Origin: Halosimplex amylolyticum
Lineage (GTDB): Archaea > Halobacteriota > Halobacteria > Halobacteriales > Haloarculaceae
NCBI RefSeq assembly: GCF_051414035.1
Contig: NZ_JBLKNW010000002.1
Coordinates: 1 to 64,000 of the forward strand
DNA: 64,000 nt
Reading direction: 5' to 3'
Positions 34,647-43,815 of this stretch are shown here, one piece after another; the first letter of the stretch is position 1, and each line of letters opens with the position of its first letter. A program made the position numbers and the translations under genes. A model generated the notes under the pieces. The model saw only the letters and a list, made by a program, of their open reading frames with translations. It had not been told where the DNA came from and made no database searches.

Positions 34647-34823
34647 ATGCCGAAGATCAGCGTGGAAGTGCCCCAGGAGTTGCTCGACGACCTCGACGAG
34701 CACGTGGGCGAGAACGGCAAGTTCGTCAACCGGAGCGAGGCCATCCGGGCGTCGATGCGGAAGACGCTCGACATGCTCGACGACATCGACTCCCGGCAGG
34801 GGCGCCTGGAGGAGGAGCGATGA
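34647..34823 (+). CDS. Ribbon-helix-helix (CopG-type) regulator
   Basis: 58 residues: MPKISVEVPQELLDDLDEHV forms the beta strand and first helix, FVNRSEAIRASMRKTLDML the second helix of the RHH fold. It is too short for the usual ORF cut-offs. The stop overlaps the ATG of the queuosine-precursor transporter (ATGA), so both are on one transcript; it may regulate the transporter. Confidence 0.8.
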   Translation: MPKISVEVPQELLDDLDEHVGENGKFVNRSEAIRASMRKTLDMLDDIDSRQGRLEEER

Positions 34824-35533
34824 GCGACGGGCGTCCGGCGCCGTCGCCGGTGCAGGTCGGTCTCATCGGCCTGTTCGTCACGGCGATCGTCACGGCGCAG
34901 GTGACCGCCTCGAAGCTCCTGCAGTTCGGGCTCCCGTTCGAACTACCGGTCGTCGGCGGGGCTCTCGTGCTCCCCGGCGCGGCGCTGGCCTACGCGCTGA
35001 CGTTCTTCGCCTCGGACTGTTACGCCGAACTGTACGGCCGGAAGGCCGCGACCGTCGTCGTCAACGTCGGCTTCGTGATGAACTTCGTCCTGCTCGCGCT
35101 GGTCTGGAGCACCATCGAGGCGCCGGCGCTGCCGCAGACAGTACCGGGGCAGATCGATCTGGCGGCCTTCGAGAGCGTCCTCGGCGCGAGCACGTCCATC
35201 GTCGTCGCCAGCCTCGCGGCGTACCTCGTCAGCCAGAACTGGGACGTGTTCGTCTTCCACTGGATCCGCGACTACACCGACGGCGAGTACCTCTGGCTGC
35301 GAAACATCGGGTCGACCGCGACCAGCCAGCTCATCGACACGGTCATCTTCATCCTCGTCGGCTTCGTCCTGCTCGGCAGCACCTCGCCCTCCGACGCCGT
35401 CGCGCTCATCGCCGGCCAGTACCTCTTCAAACTGCTCGTCGCCGTCGTCGACACACCCTTCGTCTACGCCGTCGTCGCCGCCGTCCGCTCCCGGAAGACC
35501 GCCTCCGCGACCGCCTACTCGCGGCCGGAGTGA
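34820..35533 (+). CDS. YhhQ/QueT-type queuosine precursor transporter
   Basis: 237 residues with about six TM helices. Family motifs: FFASDCYAELYGRKAA near residue 62 and WLRNIGSTATSQLIDTVIF near residue 158, both typical of the YhhQ family (DUF165). Bacterial members import queuine precursors (preQ0/preQ1); in archaea the same precursors feed archaeosine at tRNA position 15, so that role is likely here. It is coupled to an upstream CopG-type regulator. Confidence 0.87.
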   Translation: MSDGRPAPSPVQVGLIGLFVTAIVTAQVTASKLLQFGLPFELPVVGGALVLPGAALAYALTFFASDCYAELYGRKAATVVVNVGFVMNFVLLALVWSTIEAPALPQTVPGQIDLAAFESVLGASTSIVVASLAAYLVSQNWDVFVFHWIRDYTDGEYLWLRNIGSTATSQLIDTVIFILVGFVLLGSTSPSDAVALIAGQYLFKLLVAVVDTPFVYAVVAAVRSRKTASATAYSRPE

Positions 35534-35627
35534 CGGCATCGCGCGGTTCCGCGCTCTCGGTCGTCACCTGACGGGCCGATCTTCGGCCGTCCCACACAAT
35601 TATGCGGACAGCGCGCTTCTCGGGGAT

Positions 35628-35858
35628 ATGAATATGGAAGCGGACGCCGTCGTCGAGGAACGGCCGATCGTCGCGACGGCCCTCGTCGCGGTCGTCGCGA
35701 CCGCGGCCTACGCGGGGATCCAGCTCGTCCTCGACGGCTCGGTCGCGGTCGCCGAGACGGCGTCGTTCGTCCTGATATTCACGGTCGTCTACGTCGCCGG
35801 CAACCGCTATCTCCGCGGCAGACAGGGCGACTCCCGGTCGGACGACACGGGCGAGTAA
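35628..35858 (+). CDS. Small two-helix membrane protein, function unknown
   Basis: 76 residues. Two hydrophobic segments at about 15-33 and 43-61, and an Arg/Asp-rich tail. The TATA-like CAATTATGC is centred 26 bases before the ATG, supporting the call. Convergent with the DUF5787 gene, which begins one base after its stop. No family is recognised. Confidence 0.65.
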   Translation: MNMEADAVVEERPIVATALVAVVATAAYAGIQLVLDGSVAVAETASFVLIFTVVYVAGNRYLRGRQGDSRSDDTGE

Positions 35859-35859
35859 C

Positions 35860-36894
35860 TCACTCCAGGAATCGGTCGAGGCCGCTCTGTCGCCGGGCGA
35901 CGCCCGCCGGATCGGGCTCCCAGGCGCTCAGCCGCGCCCGGATCGCCTCCGAATCGTCGGCCCCTTCGACTCCGCCGCTCTCGTCGGCCGCTTCACGCTC
36001 GTCGTCGGCCGCTTCACGCTCGTCGTCGGCGGGTTCGTACCCCGGACACTCGGGTCCGCAGTCGGCGACCGGCCGAACGATCCCGCCCTTCCACTCGCAC
36101 CACGGGAGCCCCGCGTCGGCGTACTCGACCGGGTCGACCGCTCCGGAGTCGCACCGGCGGCAGTCGGGCAGTTCGTACGTCCGCCAGCCCTTGCCGTAGG
36201 CGCGTTCGGCGATTCGGCGCCGCTGGCGGCGCTTCTCGGCGGCGGTGACGGGCCGGACGTTCGTTCGACCCGCCTCCCGGTCGAGCAGTTCGACGCCGGG
36301 ACCGTCGGTCGCCAGCGGTTCGGCCTCGCGGACGACCTCGCGGTCGCCGGTCTCGGGGTCGAACCGCCAGACGCCGACCTCGTCGGGGAAGCGGTTGAGG
36401 TGGGCGCCGGTGACGTAGGTCTCCGTCGCGAGGACCACCTCGTCGAAGACGCCCAGCGAGACGTCGATGCGCAACTGGTCGCGGAGGTCGCCGGGGCGGT
36501 CGAGGTCGGGTTTGTTCTCGATGCCCACGAGGGAGTCGAACCACTCGGGGTAGCGGACGGTCTGGCGGACCGCGGCGCTCGACCCGCTGCGCTCGCGCTC
36601 GAAGAAGCCCAGTTCGACCGCTCGCTCCGCGACTGCCCGCGCGCGCTCGGGGTGACAGTCGAACGCGTCGGTCACCGAGCGAGCGGTGCCCGGACCGACG
36701 GCGCTCTCGATGGCCAGCGGCGGGATGGTGTGCGGCGTGATGGCCGCGCGGCGGTCGAACTCGGGGCCGGGCTCGACGCAGACGACGTCGGCGACGCGCC
36801 GGCCGTGGACCGCGGCGCCGAGTTGCCGGCCGACGATCCGGTCGGGTGCCTCGAGACGGGCACACAGCGCGAGTTCGAACGCGAACTCCTGCAC
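35860..36894 (-). CDS. DUF5787 family protein with PD-(D/E)XK-like segment and Cys-rich tail
   Basis: 344 residues. The N-terminus (EFAFELALCARLEA) leads to a winged-helix-like section (ARAVAERAVELGFFERE). At about 118-155 the segment LVGIENKPDL...QLRIDVSLGVFDEVVLATE has the look of a PD-(D/E)XK nuclease core (E-x-K followed by a Q-L-x-D helix and a V-L-A-T strand). The C-terminal part has Cys pairs CRRC, WCEW and DCGPEC that could bind metal, and an acidic repeat (ADDEREA twice). I recall the family name DUF5787; no function is published to my knowledge. It is divergent from the vWA gene. Confidence 0.75.
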   Translation of the reverse strand: MQEFAFELALCARLEAPDRIVGRQLGAAVHGRRVADVVCVEPGPEFDRRAAITPHTIPPLAIESAVGPGTARSVTDAFDCHPERARAVAERAVELGFFERERSGSSAAVRQTVRYPEWFDSLVGIENKPDLDRPGDLRDQLRIDVSLGVFDEVVLATETYVTGAHLNRFPDEVGVWRFDPETGDREVVREAEPLATDGPGVELLDREAGRTNVRPVTAAEKRRQRRRIAERAYGKGWRTYELPDCRRCDSGAVDPVEYADAGLPWCEWKGGIVRPVADCGPECPGYEPADDEREAADDEREAADESGGVEGADDSEAIRARLSAWEPDPAGVARRQSGLDRFLE

Positions 36895-37055
36895 AGAGAT
36901 GGGTTGGCGCGAGCGGGCATAAGCGCGACGCGTCGCCGCCGGATTCCGGCCCCGTGACCGTCTGCGGCCGATCCCAGTCGGCGGACGCGTCAGTTCACCG
37001 ATACACTTTTGATCGGCCGTGTGTAACTGGCAATGAGATTAGGGTGACGTGGGAA

Positions 37056-39254
37056 ATGGGAACGATCGAGACGACGGGGAGAGGCCAGTCCGGTATTATC
37101 GGGATGGTCATACTGATAGGGCTGGTGCTCACGGGGGCGATGCTAGTTCTGGTGAGCGGATCGAGCGCGATCAGCGAACTCCAGCAGGACCGGTCGGACA
37201 CGAGCTCGCAGGTCGTCATGGAGGGGGTCGACTCGAAGCTCGCGACGCTGACGAGTTCGGAGTACTCCGCGCGGGACCGCTTTTCGCTCGGGGACCTCGA
37301 ACGAAACGACGCACGGCTGATACGCTCGGGCTTTCTGAACGTCACCGTCAACCGGAACGCCACGTGCGCGACCAACATCACGCTGAGTTCGATCCGATAC
37401 GAGAACGACGAGGGCCAGGTCGTCGCCTACGAGGCCGGCGGCGTCTGGTCGGCCAACGACAACGGGAGCGCGATGCAGACGGCGCCGGCCGTCCGGTTTC
37501 GGAACGGGAGCCTGGACGTCTCGGTGACGAACCTCACCGGCGAGGTGTCCAACGACAAGAACCAGGCGTTCTACAACGCGAGCACGTCCACACGCGAGTC
37601 GACCGCGCGCTCCCAGCAGGTGATCACCGGGACCTGTGCGCGCCCGGACAACGTTACGCTGGAAGTCCAGAGCGACTTCTATGTCGCCTGGGGAGACTAC
37701 CTCGAGGGCGAACTCGGGGTCGAGACGGACGTCTACGCCTCGAACCGGACCGCCGTCGCCTACCTCAACCAGAGCGATCTCCCGCGGCGCGTCGACGACA
37801 GCCGCAACCACGTCATCAACATGTCTGAGGCGCCGTACATGGACGAGGTCGAGATCGACGGCAACACGATCCGCGTCACCAAGAACGTCTCCAACGACTA
37901 CAGCACCTACGTGGAGGCGCTCTCGAAGAACCGCGTCGACATCGGCCAGATCAGACGCATCGAGAACGCCCAGAACGTCTCCGGCCCGCCGCTCGACGTG
38001 GTGTTCGTCCTGGACGAATCGGGGTCGATGGGACAACACCTCCCGAACGGGAACACGAAGCTTTTCGCCGCTCAAGAGGCAATCAAGAACTTTAGCACAC
38101 AGCTCAATGCAAGCAAAGATAGGGTCGGCCTCGTCGGCTACTCCACGAAGTGGGACAAACCGAGTTGGGCCAGCGACCATGCCTGGATCTGGCGGACACC
38201 AACCCCACCCGACACAAATGGGCGGTATCTGGTCCGACCGAGCAGTGCGTTCAATACCACTGTCGAGGCGACTGAAGACCGCGGGGGGACTGCGGGGAGT
38301 GTCGGACTCGACAAGGCGAACATAGTCCAGCACCTGAAGAGCAATCAGACGCGACAGAGCGTCATCGTCTTCCTCTCTGACGGTGAATTCAATGAAAAAG
38401 GGATGTCGGGTGTCGGCGATAACGAAGCCGCGGAGAAGCGCGCTGAGACATCCGGCGAACAGCAAGCGACGGTCTACACTATCGGGTTCGGGCAGTCGAC
38501 TTCGGACTTCAACGAGAGTGTACTCCAGTACATAGCCGGAGAGACTGGCGGGGAGTACTACTACGCCAGCAACCAGGATGAACTCAGCGATGTTTTCGTC
38601 GACATCGCGACCCGCATCTCCAGCACGCGACAGATCGCTCGCATGCCGACCTCGACGAGTCTGCAGACCGGCACGGGCCGCACGTACGCGCCACAGATCG
38701 CCGGTGACACGGACCGGATCGCCGTCAACACCTCTGGGGGGACCCGGTACCTGAACATCAACGACCCGACCGCGCCGACGCTGTTCAGCCACTCCTTCGC
38801 GCTCGCGGACAACGAGTCGCTGACGTTCAACGCGTCGACGTACAACTGCGCGGAGTGGCGCGGCACCGGGATCACGCGCTCGCACAACGGCTCGTCGTAC
38901 CAGGTCACTCGCTGTACGAACATGACCACCGAGGACCAGCCCCTCGGCGCGGACAACGCGACGATATTCCGCGACGGCGACAACATGACCTCGTTCCTCG
39001 CGGGCGACGCCCCCGCGTGGTGGCAGGAGGACATCGAAGAGGCCATCGACTCCAGATCGGACGTCCACCTCAACACGACGAGCAACATCACCCACATGAA
39101 GAGCAACCAGGCGCTGGTCATCCTCGACTACCCCGACGGGACGAACTCGACGAACCGACTGGCGCTGCTCTACCAGGTCGGCCTCGCCGAGTCCGAAGCG
39201 AGACCCGAGGGCGTCATCAACATCAGGGTCAACAACGTCGAAGTCAAGTCGTAG
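37056..39254 (+). CDS. Pilin-like N-terminus with von Willebrand factor A domain
   Basis: 732 residues. The N-terminus RGQSGIIGMVILIGLVLTGA is the short charged segment plus hydrophobic helix typical of archaeal pilin-like proteins. A vWA domain at about 313-530 has the MIDAS set: DVVFVLDESGSMG, the Thr of RGGTAGSV, and the Asp of VFLSDGEFN. After it come Ig-like sections rich in N-x-S/T sequons. It may act in metal-dependent adhesion. The DNA of the vWA core has lower GC than its flanks, suggesting mosaicism. The ATG at 37056 is chosen; a GTG twelve bases upstream is an alternative. It converges on a five-gene pilin-like operon. Confidence 0.8.
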   Translation: MGTIETTGRGQSGIIGMVILIGLVLTGAMLVLVSGSSAISELQQDRSDTSSQVVMEGVDSKLATLTSSEYSARDRFSLGDLERNDARLIRSGFLNVTVNRNATCATNITLSSIRYENDEGQVVAYEAGGVWSANDNGSAMQTAPAVRFRNGSLDVSVTNLTGEVSNDKNQAFYNASTSTRESTARSQQVITGTCARPDNVTLEVQSDFYVAWGDYLEGELGVETDVYASNRTAVAYLNQSDLPRRVDDSRNHVINMSEAPYMDEVEIDGNTIRVTKNVSNDYSTYVEALSKNRVDIGQIRRIENAQNVSGPPLDVVFVLDESGSMGQHLPNGNTKLFAAQEAIKNFSTQLNASKDRVGLVGYSTKWDKPSWASDHAWIWRTPTPPDTNGRYLVRPSSAFNTTVEATEDRGGTAGSVGLDKANIVQHLKSNQTRQSVIVFLSDGEFNEKGMSGVGDNEAAEKRAETSGEQQATVYTIGFGQSTSDFNESVLQYIAGETGGEYYYASNQDELSDVFVDIATRISSTRQIARMPTSTSLQTGTGRTYAPQIAGDTDRIAVNTSGGTRYLNINDPTAPTLFSHSFALADNESLTFNASTYNCAEWRGTGITRSHNGSSYQVTRCTNMTTEDQPLGADNATIFRDGDNMTSFLAGDAPAWWQEDIEEAIDSRSDVHLNTTSNITHMKSNQALVILDYPDGTNSTNRLALLYQVGLAESEARPEGVINIRVNNVEVKS

Positions 39255-39461
39255 ATCCCCACTTTCGAACACGCAGTGCAGTCCGGCGGTGGCGTGCGCC
39301 GACGGTTCGCTGACGTCGCGCGAACGCCGAGATTGCCCCCCTTCCTCCGTCCGGGTCCCCTGTTCGACGCACGGCGAACGTGTCGATTCACGCGGTAGAA
39401 ACGGAGACGACGAGAGCGACTTCGGGACGCCGCGTCCCACGTCGACGTGGGTTACCCCAGC

Positions 39462-40214
39462 CTACGTGTCGAACGAGACTGAGATGACCGTCTCCCGGAC
39501 GTACATCGCGTCGATGCCGTCGCAACGGAACGTGCCGGAAGTGGGGCCGGCCGTCCAGTTTCCGGCGTCTTCGAAGTGGCGGTCCCAGGCCAGCGAGCGC
39601 GGGGAGTCGACCGTGACGAACAGCTCGTCGGCCTCGGCCATGCTGTCCTCGCCGGTCCGGTTCATCGGGAAGCGGAGTTCGCGGGTCTCGGCCGACCCGA
39701 CGACAGACACGTAGTCGGCGCCCGTCTTGTCCGTCGACTCGGCGACGACGCGGACGACCGAGACCACCGCTCGGTTCTCCGTGCAGGTCATCGGCGGTTC
39801 GTCGACGATCGCGATGTTGTCCTCGCTGTACGTTCTGAAGACGGCGCCGTTCTCGTAGGTGATCGTCGTCCCCTCGTTGGCGTACTGGAGCCCACCGACG
39901 TCGAACGTCTTGTCGAAGTCGGTGTGCTCGGCCTCGACTGTCACCTCTGGGCCATCGATCACCGTCAGCGACCCGCTCGACAGCGACAGTTCGTTCGTCC
40001 GGACGGTCGCGCGCTGTTCCTGGAGCTGTTCGAAGCTCGATGCGACCTGCTCCATCCCCGCCTCGGCGTTGTCGAGGCGCTCGTTCCGACCCAGGTCGTC
40101 GATCTGCGGGTACCCCATCATCGCGACCAGTCCGACGGAGACGACGATGATCCCGAACGTCAGGGTGAACCCGATCATGTTCCGGTTCGCCCGCTCGTCG
40201 TCGTGGAGTCTCAT
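39462..40214 (-). CDS. Pilin-like membrane-anchored surface protein (last gene of operon)
   Basis: 250 residues. A charged start RLHDDERANRNMIGFTLTF leads into a hydrophobic helix (GIIVVSVGLVAMMGY), then a beta-rich extracellular domain with an odd Cys pair (MTCTEN, TFRCDG). The layout resembles the haloarchaeal pilin-like families (I think DUF7289/DUF7266, from memory). Its ATG overlaps the upstream LamG/PKD gene by four bases, so it is the last cistron. It has no domain of known activity. Confidence 0.72.
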   Translation of the reverse strand: MRLHDDERANRNMIGFTLTFGIIVVSVGLVAMMGYPQIDDLGRNERLDNAEAGMEQVASSFEQLQEQRATVRTNELSLSSGSLTVIDGPEVTVEAEHTDFDKTFDVGGLQYANEGTTITYENGAVFRTYSEDNIAIVDEPPMTCTENRAVVSVVRVVAESTDKTGADYVSVVGSAETRELRFPMNRTGEDSMAEADELFVTVDSPRSLAWDRHFEDAGNWTAGPTSGTFRCDGIDAMYVRETVISVSFDT

Positions 40215-42853
40215 GGGTCCTCCGTGAGTCCGATCTTGTGGAGGACCGGCGACTTGACGACGGAACTCGAGTTGAGTTCGACCTCGAGCTTGAAGTCCCG
40301 AGCCGTCCCCGATAATCCGTTCACGCTGACGGTGTTCTGCCCGTCGGCGAGTTCGATGCGGTCGCTCTGTTCGTCGACCGTCCCGTCGCCGTCGTAGTCG
40401 GCGAGGACGGTGACGTTGATGGACGTCGCGGACGGGACGTCCGCCTGGTACTGGAGACTCGCGTTGGACGGGCCCAGTGGTTGCGTGCCGCTCTGCCAGT
40501 CCGTTTCGAGCGTCCCCGCGTGTTCGGAGAGGGACTCGACCTGCGCGTCTGTGAGCGCTCTGTCGTAGACCCGGACCTCGTCGATCTTGCCGTCGAAGTG
40601 ACGGCCGGTGGCATCGAGATTCTCGGCGATTCCGAGGTCTGTGCTCGCCGAATCGATCTCGGTCGCGGTCGTCGTCGCCACCGGCTGGCCGTCGACGTAG
40701 GTCGTGACGGTCGACCCGTCGAAGACGCCGGCGACGTGATACCACGTGTTCGTGCCGAGACCGAATCCCGCCGTGGCCCCGTTCCAGGAGCCGTCGTAGA
40801 TCGTGAACCGCGGTTGGTTGCCGTTCTCGAGCTGGAGGTTGTACGACTGGTCCGAGTGCTGGAACAGCGCGGTCCACCCGCTCTGTGCGGTGTCCTTGTT
40901 CACCCACATCGAGACGGTGACCGCGTCGGTGTCGCTCATTTCGAGGGACGAGTCGTCGTCGATGCGGAGGTGGTCGTCGACCCCGTCGAACGTGTAACTC
41001 CGCGTGCCGAAGACGCCCAGCCCGGTACCGGGGTCGTTCTCTTCGCTCGCGTGGTTGTCGTTCACAGACGCGTCGTCGGCGGTGCCGTCGAGCGACCAGT
41101 ACCCGGCCAGGCCGGACCCGAACTGGTCCTCGGCCGGATAGCCGAGCGCGACCCGGTCGTCCTGGCGGTCGCCGAACGAGTCGTGGACGACGCCGTTCGA
41201 GACGCTCGCCGCGTCCCAGTCGCCGGCGTCGCGCCAGACGTAATCCCCGTCGAGGATAGTCACCGTCCGGTTGATCGATTTCGACCCGCGCGTCTCGTAC
41301 GCCGAGACGCCCCCGACCTCGGCGATCGTCAGGTTCGCCTTGACGGTGCCGCTGGTGAGCGTCGCGACGTCGTTCAACTCGTGGCGGTACTGACCGCCGA
41401 CCGCCGTCGTGTGGTCGATGTCGGCTTCGACGCCCGCCAGGTCGCCGCCGAGTTCGAACTCGATGGTGTCGAGTTGCTTGTCGGCGACGACGACGAGGTC
41501 GACGCGGTCGTTCGATCCGCCTTGTCGGGTCTCTATCTGGACGTCGTCGACGTTCGGGCTACCGGCGACGTCCGTGAACACGGTCGAGTTCAGCTGTCCG
41601 TCGACCCGGTACCGGACGCCGATCTCGAATTCGGTGCCCGAGAGGTCCTCGTCGCCGTAGAGTTTGCCGATCCAGAACCGGGCACTGTCGCCCTCGAACA
41701 GGGACACCGTTTCGCTGTCGGGGATGTCGATGATGCGCCCGCCGGACGGCATCGTATCGACGGTCGCGGTCCTGGAGTCGACGGACCCGTCGTCCTCGTC
41801 GTCGATCAGGAGTTCGGCGTCGTTGCTATTGTCGCCGAACGGACAGGCATCGCCCCATCCGCAGTCGTTGTCCAGCGGCGACAGCGAGTCGTCTTTCGGG
41901 TCGACGAGGATCTCGACGATCTCGACCGACGAACTGACCGAGGTCGCGTACTCGTTCGTGACGGAGAACGTGACCGCGCCCTCGTCGGCGTCGTCCGCAC
42001 CGTCCTCCGTGTTCTCCAGGTCCCCGTTGTACGCGAGCCCGGAGACGCGGAGTTGCCGCGTGACGTTGCTCGTCGCGCCCTCGTTGTCCACGACGCGGAG
42101 CGTCACCTCCCGGGGCCCCGGATCGAGTTGCCGGGAGACGTTCCTGCCGAGCGCGTCGAACGACCCGTCGGCGCCGAAGTCCCACTTGTAGGCGACGATG
42201 TTCCCGTCGACGTCGAACGAGTCGCTCGCGCTGAAGTGGATCGGATCGCCGCTCCGGGGCACCCCCGGCGAGAAGGTGAACGACGCGATCGGCGGTCGGT
42301 TGACGGGACTGACGACCGTTCCGAAGCGGTCGACCTGGAACGACCGACCGACGCCGATCCGGGGCTGGTGGTCCGCGACGGGGCGGGCCGTGTCGGCCGC
42401 CCCGCCGGCAGCGACGACGGTCATCACGAACGTCCCGCCGCCCTCGTCCTCGATCTCGACGTCGGTCGTGAGGTTCAGCGGGACCTTCGCCGCGGCGTCG
42501 ACGCCGTCACCTTCGAGGACGAGACAGGAATCGGTGTGGAACAGGCCCGTGTCACAGGGGTCGCCGTCGGCGAGCCACACGCTGTAGCTGTTCCCGATGA
42601 CGGTCGAGTCGACGGTCGTCTCGACGGTGACCCTCCCGCCGTGCTGTCCGAGTTCGTCCGCCCGTTCGACCTGCGAGGCCAGTTGATTGCCGATCGTCTC
42701 CAGTTGCGAGTCGGCGACCTGGGCGCGCTCGTCCTGAACGTAGCCCGCCACGCCGTTGAGGAGGACGACGATGAGGAGGCTGGTGATCGCGATCCCGAAC
42801 ACGTGGGAGATCTGCGTCGACACGCCGCGGTCGTCGGTGTGGTGGCGTCTCAT
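40211..42853 (-). CDS. Large pilin-like surface protein with PKD and LamG-like domains
   Basis: 880 residues. It starts with DRGVSTQISHVFGIAIT, then a hydrophobic helix and a long exterior region. A PKD domain lies at about 188-275 (PPIASFTFSPG, YKWDFGADGSFDALG), several beta-sandwich sections follow, and at about 590-790 a LamG/concanavalin-like domain (GLAGYWSLDGTADD, VTVSMWVNKDTA, WYHVAGVFDGST, GKIDEVRVYDRALTDAQ). LamG domains bind sugars or proteins in adhesion. It is four-base overlapped on both sides within the operon. The fold suggests an adhesin anchored by, or assembled into, a pilus-like structure. Confidence 0.8.
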   Translation of the reverse strand: MRRHHTDDRGVSTQISHVFGIAITSLLIVVLLNGVAGYVQDERAQVADSQLETIGNQLASQVERADELGQHGGRVTVETTVDSTVIGNSYSVWLADGDPCDTGLFHTDSCLVLEGDGVDAAAKVPLNLTTDVEIEDEGGGTFVMTVVAAGGAADTARPVADHQPRIGVGRSFQVDRFGTVVSPVNRPPIASFTFSPGVPRSGDPIHFSASDSFDVDGNIVAYKWDFGADGSFDALGRNVSRQLDPGPREVTLRVVDNEGATSNVTRQLRVSGLAYNGDLENTEDGADDADEGAVTFSVTNEYATSVSSSVEIVEILVDPKDDSLSPLDNDCGWGDACPFGDNSNDAELLIDDEDDGSVDSRTATVDTMPSGGRIIDIPDSETVSLFEGDSARFWIGKLYGDEDLSGTEFEIGVRYRVDGQLNSTVFTDVAGSPNVDDVQIETRQGGSNDRVDLVVVADKQLDTIEFELGGDLAGVEADIDHTTAVGGQYRHELNDVATLTSGTVKANLTIAEVGGVSAYETRGSKSINRTVTILDGDYVWRDAGDWDAASVSNGVVHDSFGDRQDDRVALGYPAEDQFGSGLAGYWSLDGTADDASVNDNHASEENDPGTGLGVFGTRSYTFDGVDDHLRIDDDSSLEMSDTDAVTVSMWVNKDTAQSGWTALFQHSDQSYNLQLENGNQPRFTIYDGSWNGATAGFGLGTNTWYHVAGVFDGSTVTTYVDGQPVATTTATEIDSASTDLGIAENLDATGRHFDGKIDEVRVYDRALTDAQVESLSEHAGTLETDWQSGTQPLGPSNASLQYQADVPSATSINVTVLADYDGDGTVDEQSDRIELADGQNTVSVNGLSGTARDFKLEVELNSSSVVKSPVLHKIGLTEDP

Positions 42854-43815
42854 CGTGCCTCCCGGTAGACGGTGATGTTGTACTCGTTGGCGTAGCTGAG
42901 CTGGCTCCCGCCGAACTCGGTCGTCACGTTCGCGGTCCAGACCGCGGGCGACCGACAGGGCTGGTCCGGCGCCGGTCCGGACTGGCTACACGGCTGGTAG
43001 TACGTGGACGTGAGCGTCTCGTTGTAGACGAGTTCGTACTTCGCGACGACGCCTTTCCCCCCGGAGACGTCGATCCGGTAGGGGGGTTCGATCGAGCGCG
43101 TCCCGTTGAAGTCGCAGTCGTCGGTGAAGGCGCTGCCCTGGAAGAGGTCGAGCAGCACGCGGTCGCGCGAGGGATCACACAGCACAGAGGCGTTCCCGGC
43201 GTGGCTCACGTTCGAGGCGACCCCGAGGTTGACGCCCGTGCCGGCGGTCGTCCGGTTGATCGAGACGTTCACCGAGTGGCCCGTGGCGTTCGTGACGTTG
43301 ATCCACGTCGGTTGCGTGCTCGTCCGCTCGACGTCCACGTTCATCGTGAACCAGCCGAGGTTGCGGTACTCCCCGCCTTCGCCGATGGTCCACTCGCCCT
43401 GGCCGCCGTCGGACGTGACGTTCCCGTCGGCCGTCTGCACGACGCGGGACCCGAAGTGAGAGGACTCGTTGTTGTACGTGACGTTGACGTACTCGCCGCG
43501 GGAACTGGCGTACGACTCGGCCATGAGCCCGCTGTAGACGCTCATGTTGCGGTCGATCACGATTCCGAGTTGCTCTCCGGTCAGGTTGCGGTGGCGGTGG
43601 TTGAGCCGGAGGACGAGCGAGCGGCTCCCCTTGCGGGACTCGTACTCGAACTCCTGGGCCTCGTCGATCTGCGGGGACACCTCCGAGACGGCGCCGTTCT
43701 GGGTGACGAAGTGGCTGTTGACGACGACGGTGAGCCCGATGATGATGGCCGCCAGCGTGAGCGCGCCGAGGAGGATCATCTGCGCGCGGCTCCGGGCGTC
43801 GGTGTCGCTCACCAT
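42850..43815 (-). CDS. Pilin-like membrane-anchored surface protein (DUF7261-type)
   Basis: 321 residues. The start VSDTDARSRAQMILLGALTL is a pilin-like charged-plus-hydrophobic anchor. The exterior part is rich in N-x-S/T and contains Cys-rich pieces (SVLCDPSRD, DDCDFNG, YYQPCSQS). It overlaps both neighbours by a few bases. The family name DUF7261 is recalled, not checked. It has no enzymatic motif. Confidence 0.7.
   Translation of the reverse strand: MVSDTDARSRAQMILLGALTLAAIIIGLTVVVNSHFVTQNGAVSEVSPQIDEAQEFEYESRKGSRSLVLRLNHRHRNLTGEQLGIVIDRNMSVYSGLMAESYASSRGEYVNVTYNNESSHFGSRVVQTADGNVTSDGGQGEWTIGEGGEYRNLGWFTMNVDVERTSTQPTWINVTNATGHSVNVSINRTTAGTGVNLGVASNVSHAGNASVLCDPSRDRVLLDLFQGSAFTDDCDFNGTRSIEPPYRIDVSGGKGVVAKYELVYNETLTSTYYQPCSQSGPAPDQPCRSPAVWTANVTTEFGGSQLSYANEYNITVYREAR

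Noticed and set aside
37143..39440. A 765-codon minus-strand frame opposite the vWA gene
   Set aside because: It is a shadow of the vWA coding strand; the vWA frame has a MIDAS set and an anchor, while this translation has none.
40481..42868. A 795-codon plus-strand frame opposite the LamG/PKD gene
   Set aside because: It lies antisense to recognisable PKD and LamG-like domains and has Arg/Val/Asp-rich low-complexity translation.
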